Position numbers and translations under genes: made by a program. From CAG-217 sp963642245 (lineage in GTDB: Bacteria > Bacillota > Clostridia > Oscillospirales > Acutalibacteraceae), in assembly GCA_963642245.1 (NCBI GenBank), contig CAVIFY010000036.1, positions 1 through 20,920 on the forward strand: 20,920 nucleotides of DNA, in the 5' to 3' direction. The first letter of the stretch is position 1; every line of letters starts with the position of its first letter. The notes under the pieces were generated by a model. That model ran no database searches and had not been told where the DNA came from. It worked only from the letters and a program-made list of their open reading frames with translations. Below, one piece after another: positions 16,487 to 20,920 of this stretch.

Positions 16487-16558
16487 TGCATTTCTGCCAA
16501 GAGTTTTCCCCAATACGCAAAATATGGGGTTTGTCCCCCGCCAACCACAAAATAGGCA

Positions 16559-16587
16559 TTGACGGCAATGGGCAAATAGAGTATAAT
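16559..16587 (+). promoter_or_regulatory. SigA promoter of the DUF1292 gene
   Basis: TTGACG (16559-16564), a 17-base spacer and TATAAT (16582-16587). The predicted start is about 18 bases ahead of the ATG at 16612. It may also feed the downstream 6S-like RNA by read-through. Confidence 0.88.
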
Positions 16588-16611
16588 GCAAAAAGAAAGG
16601 CGTGAGAACTT

Positions 16612-16929
16612 ATGAGCGATAAAGAAGAACTGTACGAGCCGGACCTGATCTCCGTGTCTGACGACGACGGCAACGAGATCGTATTTGAACTGCTGGAGCG
16701 GTACGAGACGGACGATGATGTGTATGTGGCCATCACCGAGTACCACGACGAGGCGGAAGAGATCGTAGAGGCGGACAACGAGGTCATTATCCTGAAAGTG
16801 CTGGAGGAGAACGGCGAGGAATACCTGGCCGAGATCGAGGACGAGATGGAATTTGAGCAGGTCTCCGATATTCTGATGGCTATGGTAGAAAAGAAATATG
16901 ATGTAGAATATTTCGAGCCGGAGCAGTAA
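16612..16929 (+). CDS. DUF1292 domain-containing protein (YrzB-like)
   Basis: A very acidic 105-residue protein with the DUF1292 pattern: ISVSDDDGNEIVFELLERYE (13-32), then YVAITEYHDE and a VIILKVLEENGEEYLAEIED strand pair. Function is unknown; in many Firmicutes the gene follows yrzL and the Holliday-junction resolvase-like yrrK/yqgF. Here it stands alone with its own near-consensus promoter. The ATG at 16612 is preceded by AAAGGCGTGAG. The C-terminal tail (about 80-105) is longer than the minimal domain. A long minus-strand frame over the same bases is a shadow. Confidence 0.9.
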   Translation: MSDKEELYEPDLISVSDDDGNEIVFELLERYETDDDVYVAITEYHDEAEEIVEADNEVIILKVLEENGEEYLAEIEDEMEFEQVSDILMAMVEKKYDVEYFEPEQ

Positions 16930-16955
16930 GAATAAGAAACAGAACATCTGTTCTG

Positions 16956-17130
16956 CCCTTCTCGACAACCGTGTGATTTAATAACCCGAACAATTTTTTA
17001 CAAGGGTTTCTTGCTCGGTCGGCAGGTATGCAGGCCTCCCCTGCGGGGACGATGGAAGCACAAAACCGAACGGCGGTCACCCACCTGCTTGAGATGCAGG
17101 TTATTCTCGTCACACGGCGGCTGGGCGGAA
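16956..17130 (+). ncRNA. ssrS: Probable 6S RNA (SsrS)
   Basis: 6S RNA mimics an open promoter and binds the SigA holoenzyme. The segment folds like one. A closing stem pairs CCGTGTGA (16969-16976) with TCACACGG (17110-17117), continued by AATAACC (16980-16986) with GGTTATT (17099-17105). Then comes a pyrimidine-rich bubble with a small hairpin on its 3' side (CCTGC/GCAGG, 17084-17088 with 17096-17100) and a long apical arm using CTCGGT/ACCGA. The GCCC...GGGC ends can extend the closing stem. No protein frame fits. A terminator follows. I saw no clear promoter of its own. The exact ends are estimates, and identification is from architecture and remembered clostridial sequences rather than a search. 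Confidence 0.72.
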
Positions 17131-17135
17131 TAAAG

Positions 17136-17163
17136 AGCGGAGCTTTGCGGCTTCGCTTTTTTT
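17136..17163 (+). terminator. Terminator after the 6S-like RNA
   Basis: AGCGGAGC (17136-17143) pairs with GCTTCGCT (17150-17157), including one G-U pair, around a 6-base loop. It is followed by seven T's (17157-17163). It lies directly after the predicted 6S RNA and just before the tRNA promoter. Confidence 0.85.
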
Positions 17164-17167
17164 ATAC

Positions 17168-17196
17168 TTGCTTTTTTGGGCGCAAAATGCTAAAAT
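17168..17196 (+). promoter_or_regulatory. Promoter of tRNA-Leu
   Basis: TTGCTT (17168-17173), a 17-base spacer and TAAAAT (17191-17196). The predicted start is about 6 bases before the tRNA 5' end at 17209. Confidence 0.7.
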
Positions 17197-17208
17197 AAGA
17201 GCCGTTAT

Positions 17209-17291
17209 GCGGGTATGGTGGAATTGGCAGACACGCAGGATTTAGGTTCCTGTGGGCAACCGTGCAGGTTCGACCCCTGTTACCCGCACCA
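17209..17291 (+). tRNA. tRNA-Leu (anticodon TAG)
   Basis: The acceptor stem GCGGGTA (17209-17215) pairs with TACCCGC (17281-17287), with discriminator A and an encoded CCA end. The anticodon arm is CAGGA-TTTAGGT-TCCTG, giving anticodon TAG, which reads CUN leucine codons. The T arm contains GGTTCGACC. The D arm TGGTGGAATTGGCAGACA and the longer variable region are typical of class II leucine tRNAs. It has its own promoter and a terminator immediately after the CCA. Confidence 0.97.
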
Positions 17292-17325
17292 AAAAGCACG
17301 ACAGTTTCGGCTGTCGTGCTTTTTT
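17291..17325 (+). terminator. Bidirectional terminator between tRNA-Leu and the radical SAM gene
   Basis: GCACGACAG / CTGTCGTGC (17296-17304 with 17311-17319) has a 6-base loop and is flanked by AAAAA on the left and T's on the right. It works on both strands: for the tRNA on plus and for the YgiQ-family gene, whose stop is at 17331, on minus. Confidence 0.95.
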
Positions 17326-17330
17326 ATGTC

Positions 17331-19268
17331 TTATTTCTTCTTACCGTTCTTTTTGCCATAGGGTTTATGCTTTGCGGACTTTCCGTCAAAGCGACCGTTC
17401 CCGCCGGGTTTTCCGTAGCCGGGTGCATTCCCCTTTGGCTTGCCGCCGGTGCGGGGCGCGGGTCGTGGGCCGGAGGGTGCCGCCGGGATCAGGCACTTGG
17501 GGCCGCTGCCGATCAGGTCCGTGCGGTGGGCACGGCGCAGCGCCTCGGCACAAAGGGCGTAATTCTTTGGATTATAATACTGGAGCAGCGCCCGCTGGAG
17601 CGCCTTGTCGTGCGGGTTCTTGGCCACATAGACCGGCTCCATGGTGTACGGGTCCAGCTCCGTATAGAACATACAGGTGGAGATGGTGCCCGGGGTGGGA
17701 TAAAAGTCCTGCACCTGCTCCGGGCGAATGTGATTTTTCTTTAAGAAACAGGCCAGTTCAATGGCGTCGTCCAACCGGGAGCCGGGGTGGGAACTCATCA
17801 GGTACGGCACCAGGTACTGCTCCTTTTGGATTTGGCCGGTGTAGGTAAAATACCGGCGGGAGAAGTCAATATACGCTTCAATGTGGGGCTTGCCCATTTT
17901 GTCCAGCACCGCGGCGGAGCAGTGCTCCGGGGCCACTTTCAGCTGGCCGCTCACATGGTGCTGCACCAGTTCCCGGAAAAAGCTGTCGTCCGGGTCGCAC
18001 AGCAGATAATCATAGCGAATACCACTGCGGATAAACACTTTCTTGACCCCGTCCACCTGGCGCAGCGCCCGGAGAATGTCTAAATACTCCCGGTGGTCCG
18101 CCTGCAAGTTGGGGCAGGGCTTTGGTGCCAGGCACTTTTTGCCCTTGCACAGACCGTGCTTCTCCTGCAAAGCGCAGCTGGGATGGCGGAAGTTGGCGGT
18201 AGGGCCGCCCACATCGTGGATATAGCCCTTAAAGTCCGGCATTTGGGTGATCTTCTGGGCCTCGATCAGCAGGCTCTTTTTGCTGCGAGAAGTCACATAG
18301 CGCCCCTGGTGGAACGCAATGGAACAGAAGTTGCAAGCGCCAAAGCACCCGCGGTTATGGGTAATGGAAAAGCGCACTTCTTCAATGCCCGGCACGCCGC
18401 CCAACTTCTCATAACTGGGGTGGTAGGCCCGCATATACGGCAGGCTGTACACCCGGTCCAGCTCCGGGGTGGTCAGCGGCTCCATGGGCGGGTTTTGCAC
18501 CACCATCACCTTGCCGTGGCGCTGCTTGAGCAGCTTGCCCCGCACATGGTCCTGCTCGTCCTGCTCCAATCGGCAGGAGCGGGCGTATTCCTTTTTTGAG
18601 GCACACACATTCTCAAAGGAGGGGCACTCCACCCCGCCAAAGGGTGTGTCCTTGGTGGGCACCGCATACATAGTGCCCCGTATATCGTGCATACTGCCTA
18701 CCAGCTCACCCTCTCGCAGGCGGCGGGCGATCTCCGTTACCTGTTTCTCACCCATACCGTAGATCAGCAGATCCGCGCCGGAGTCCACCAGCGCAGAGGG
18801 ACGAATGGCGTCGTCCCAGTAGTCATAATGGGCAAAGCGGCGCAGGGACGCCTCCAGCCCGCCTAAGATCACCGGGCAGTCCGGGTAGGCCTCTTTTGCC
18901 AGGCGGGTGTACACATTCACCGCCCGGTCCGGGCGCTTGCCGTGCTTGCCACCGGCGGTATAAGCGTCGTCATGGCGCAGCTTTTTGGCGGCGGTATAGT
19001 GCGCCACCATAGAGTCGATATTCCCGGCGGTGATCAAAAAAGCATACTTGGGCCGCCCGAATTGCTGAAAGTCCCGCACGCTGTGCCAGTCCGGCTGGCT
19101 GAGCACTACGACTTTGAACCCCTGGCTCTCCAACAAGCGGGTAATGATGGCAGCACCAAAGGACGGGTGATCCACATAGGCGTCACCCGTCACATACACA
19201 AAATCCGGTTGGCCCCATCCCCGAGCGCGCATTTCTGCCGGGGTAATGGGTAAAAAATCATTCTTCAT
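17331..19268 (-). CDS. YgiQ family radical SAM protein
   Basis: A 645-residue radical SAM enzyme; the family's reaction is unknown. The 4Fe-4S motif is CFGACNFC (C308, C312, C315) within NRGCFGACNFCSIAFHQGRY. The N-terminal half holds the UPF0313 cobalamin-binding-like region (FVYVTGDAYVDHPSFGAAII; ILGGLEASLRRFAHYDYW). The C-terminal 50 residues are a low-complexity basic Gly/Lys/Pro tail ending in KKNGKKK, suggestive of nucleic-acid contact. The frame opens 17 codons further upstream, but the ATG at 19266-19268, with GAGG nine bases ahead, overlaps the ftsK end by 11 bp and is preferred. It is probably co-transcribed with ftsK and ends at the bidirectional terminator. Confidence 0.93.
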   Translation of the reverse strand: MKNDFLPITPAEMRARGWGQPDFVYVTGDAYVDHPSFGAAIITRLLESQGFKVVVLSQPDWHSVRDFQQFGRPKYAFLITAGNIDSMVAHYTAAKKLRHDDAYTAGGKHGKRPDRAVNVYTRLAKEAYPDCPVILGGLEASLRRFAHYDYWDDAIRPSALVDSGADLLIYGMGEKQVTEIARRLREGELVGSMHDIRGTMYAVPTKDTPFGGVECPSFENVCASKKEYARSCRLEQDEQDHVRGKLLKQRHGKVMVVQNPPMEPLTTPELDRVYSLPYMRAYHPSYEKLGGVPGIEEVRFSITHNRGCFGACNFCSIAFHQGRYVTSRSKKSLLIEAQKITQMPDFKGYIHDVGGPTANFRHPSCALQEKHGLCKGKKCLAPKPCPNLQADHREYLDILRALRQVDGVKKVFIRSGIRYDYLLCDPDDSFFRELVQHHVSGQLKVAPEHCSAAVLDKMGKPHIEAYIDFSRRYFTYTGQIQKEQYLVPYLMSSHPGSRLDDAIELACFLKKNHIRPEQVQDFYPTPGTISTCMFYTELDPYTMEPVYVAKNPHDKALQRALLQYYNPKNYALCAEALRRAHRTDLIGSGPKCLIPAAPSGPRPAPRTGGKPKGNAPGYGKPGGNGRFDGKSAKHKPYGKKNGKKK

Positions 19269-20920
19269 CCGTTTGGTCCTCGTCCGTCTCCGGCTCCTCA
19301 AAGCGCATTTGCTCCGCATTCTCGGCAGTCAGGTCCGGTGCCGGGCCTTGGTTCTGCATTTCCATCCACTGCTGCTTGTCGATCTTTATATCACGCTTCT
19401 TGGCGCCGTCCTGGGGGCCGATAATTCCCTTCTCTTCCAGCTGGTCCATAATTTTGGCCCCGCGGGCATAGCCTACGGACAGCTTGCGCTGCAAGAAAGA
19501 AGTGGACGCAGTGCCGGTCTCCAGCACAATATTCACGGCGTCTTCAAACAGCGGGTCCAGTTGCTCAGTGCCCTCGTCGTCCTTAAACGGACTCTTCTTG
19601 CTATCCGGCTGCACTTCCTTGGCTTCCATCTCTTTTTGAATATCCGCATTGTACTGGCTCTCGCTCTGGGCCTTAATAAAGTCGCACAGGGACTCTACTT
19701 CCTCATCGCTGATATAGCAGCCCTGCACACGAATGGGCTTGGAGGAACCGATGGGCGCATACAGCATATCGCCGTAGCCCAGCAGCTTCTCTGCGCCGGA
19801 GGCGTCCAAAATGGTACGGGAGTCGATCTGGGAGCTGACGGTCAACGCAATACGGGAAGAAATGTTGGCCTTGATCAGACCGGTAATTACATCCACAGAC
19901 GGGCGCTGGGTGGCGATCACCAGGTGCATACCCGCCGCACGGGCCATCTGGGCCAAACGGCAGATGGAGTCCTCAATCTCCTTAGGCGCCGCCATCATCA
20001 GGTCGGACAACTCGTCAATGCAAATGACGATCTTGGGCATGGGCTGCATATCCTCATGCTTTTTTACATACTTGTTGTAGCCCTCAATATCCCGCACGCC
20101 GGTATCGCTAAAGGTCTGGTAGCGCTTGAGCATCTCAGACACAGCCCAGCCCAGGGCACCGGTCGCCTTGCGGGGATCGGTCACCACCGGCACCAGCAAA
20201 TGGGGAATACCGGCATATTTGCTGAATTCTACTTTCTTCGGGTCGATCAGTACCAGTTTCACCTCGTCCGGCTTGGCCCGGTACAGAATAGACACGATAA
20301 TGCTGTTCATACACACGGACTTACCGGAACCGGTAGTACCGGCGATCAGCAGATGGGGCATCTTGGCCACATCGCAGTACACCGCCTCACCGGAAATATC
20401 ACGCCCCAGGCCCACAGACAGCATAGACCGCTGCTTGCCGAACTCCGGCGTGTCGATCAGCTCGCGCATAGATACGCCGCTTTTCACCGAATTGGGCACC
20501 TCGATACCCACCGCTGCTTTGCCGGGAATGGGGGCCTCGATACGCACATGGGTAGCCGCCAAATTCAGGGCAATATCGTCGGACAAATTGGTGATCTTGG
20601 AGATACGCACACCGGCAGCCGGTTTCAGCTCATACCGGGTCACCGTGGGGCCGCGGCTAATGTCCGTAATGGTGGCGTCCACATTAAAGGAATGGAGGGT
20701 GTCGATCAGCCGCTCCGCATTGGTTTTCAGCTCCCCGCTCACATCTTTTACAGACTTGTGTTGGGCAGGGGTCAGCAGCGACACCGGCGGCAGCTTATAA
20801 TCCGCCACGCCCGCCTCCATTTGGGCGTCCGTAACGGTAAAGACCTCCACCGGGTCCTTTTTCTCTGGCTCGGCCTCCTCGGTGGCCTTGTCCACGATCT
20901 CGTCCAGGGACTTGGCCTTT
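19258..20920 (-). CDS. ftsK: DNA translocase FtsK/SpoIIIE, C-terminal part
   Basis: ATP-driven DNA pump that clears chromosome DNA through the division or sporulation septum. The window holds the last 553 codons; the reading frame stays open to the right edge, so the membrane-spanning N-terminus is missing. Counting from a GTG at 20895: the alpha domain (about 45-130, with RGPTVTRYEL and PIPGKAAVGIEVPN), the Walker A GTTGSGKS (186-193), a Walker B region VICIDELSDLM, and IATQRPSVDVITGLIKANIS. The C-terminal gamma winged helix (LFEDAVNIVLETGTASTSFL, then QRKLSVGYARGAKIMDQLEE) reads the polar KOPS/SRS signals. Sequence alone does not tell whether it acts in vegetative division, in sporulation, or both. 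Its stop overlaps the YgiQ gene. Confidence 0.96.
   Translation of the reverse strand, partial: KAKSLDEIVDKATEEAEPEKKDPVEVFTVTDAQMEAGVADYKLPPVSLLTPAQHKSVKDVSGELKTNAERLIDTLHSFNVDATITDISRGPTVTRYELKPAAGVRISKITNLSDDIALNLAATHVRIEAPIPGKAAVGIEVPNSVKSGVSMRELIDTPEFGKQRSMLSVGLGRDISGEAVYCDVAKMPHLLIAGTTGSGKSVCMNSIIVSILYRAKPDEVKLVLIDPKKVEFSKYAGIPHLLVPVVTDPRKATGALGWAVSEMLKRYQTFSDTGVRDIEGYNKYVKKHEDMQPMPKIVICIDELSDLMMAAPKEIEDSICRLAQMARAAGMHLVIATQRPSVDVITGLIKANISSRIALTVSSQIDSRTILDASGAEKLLGYGDMLYAPIGSSKPIRVQGCYISDEEVESLCDFIKAQSESQYNADIQKEMEAKEVQPDSKKSPFKDDEGTEQLDPLFEDAVNIVLETGTASTSFLQRKLSVGYARGAKIMDQLEEKGIIGPQDGAKKRDIKIDKQQWMEMQNQGPAPDLTAENAEQMRFEEPETDEDQTDEE

Noticed and set aside
15840..16611. Mobile element or CRISPR array in the gene-poor interval.
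   Set aside because: There are only two repeat copies far apart, no transposase or recombinase frame, and no terminal inverted repeats or target duplications that I could see. A remnant remains possible and is listed as an alternative under the candidate RNA.
16940..16955. Hairpin CAGAACA-TC-TGTTCTG after the DUF1292 gene as a terminator.
   Set aside because: The loop is too small and no T-run follows; it may belong to the 5' flank of the 6S-like RNA.
16423..16968. A 181-codon minus-strand frame covering the DUF1292 gene.
   Set aside because: It is antisense to a well-supported gene with its own promoter, it crosses that promoter and the A-tracts, and its sequence is typical of a reversed acidic gene.

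Overview
The window looks like a chromosomal segment of a spore-forming, Gram-positive Clostridia member. A gut-type Oscillospirales/Ruminococcaceae lineage is my inference. The evidence is an intact spoIIAA-spoIIAB-sigF operon, a T-box leader on valS, AGGAGG-type ribosome binding sites, several GTG and TTG starts, the dgt-dnaG-rpoD order, and GC-rich codon use separated by AT-rich promoters. Most genes lie on the minus strand. No phage, insertion sequence or CRISPR array was seen.

Layout, left to right. Positions 1-3342 (minus) hold dgt, dnaG and the start of rpoD: dNTP hydrolysis, replication primase and the housekeeping sigma factor. A plus-strand gene for a membrane-anchored metallophosphoesterase follows (3475-4308) and ends in a strong terminator. 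Positions 4365-7743 (minus) are a tightly packed four-gene unit: PHP phosphatase, Lrp-type protein, class I aminotransferase and ispE. Divergent from it, a near-consensus promoter drives an ACT-domain gene and a PFL/UPF0210 gene (7886-9525, plus). A small membrane-anchored hypothetical gene with its own promoter comes next, then the spoIIA operon (10329-11732), folC and valS, all on the minus strand. ValS is preceded by a complete T-box leader with adjacent GUA and GUC valine codons in the expected specifier region.

The most interesting part is 15.9-16.46 kb. Here there is no credible full-length protein gene, yet the minus strand carries a consensus promoter backed by A-tracts, a nested hairpin at the expected transcript start, several perfect short hairpins, two copies of a ribosome-binding-site-like repeat about 340 bases apart, and a terminator. 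It reads as an independent transcript of about 500 nt, either a structured noncoding RNA or a decayed gene. I cannot assign it to a known family.

The right-hand part holds a DUF1292 gene with an excellent promoter, a probable 6S RNA with its terminator, a tRNA-Leu (anticodon TAG), a bidirectional terminator, a YgiQ-family radical SAM gene, and the 3' portion of an ftsK/spoIIIE DNA translocase gene that runs off the window edge.
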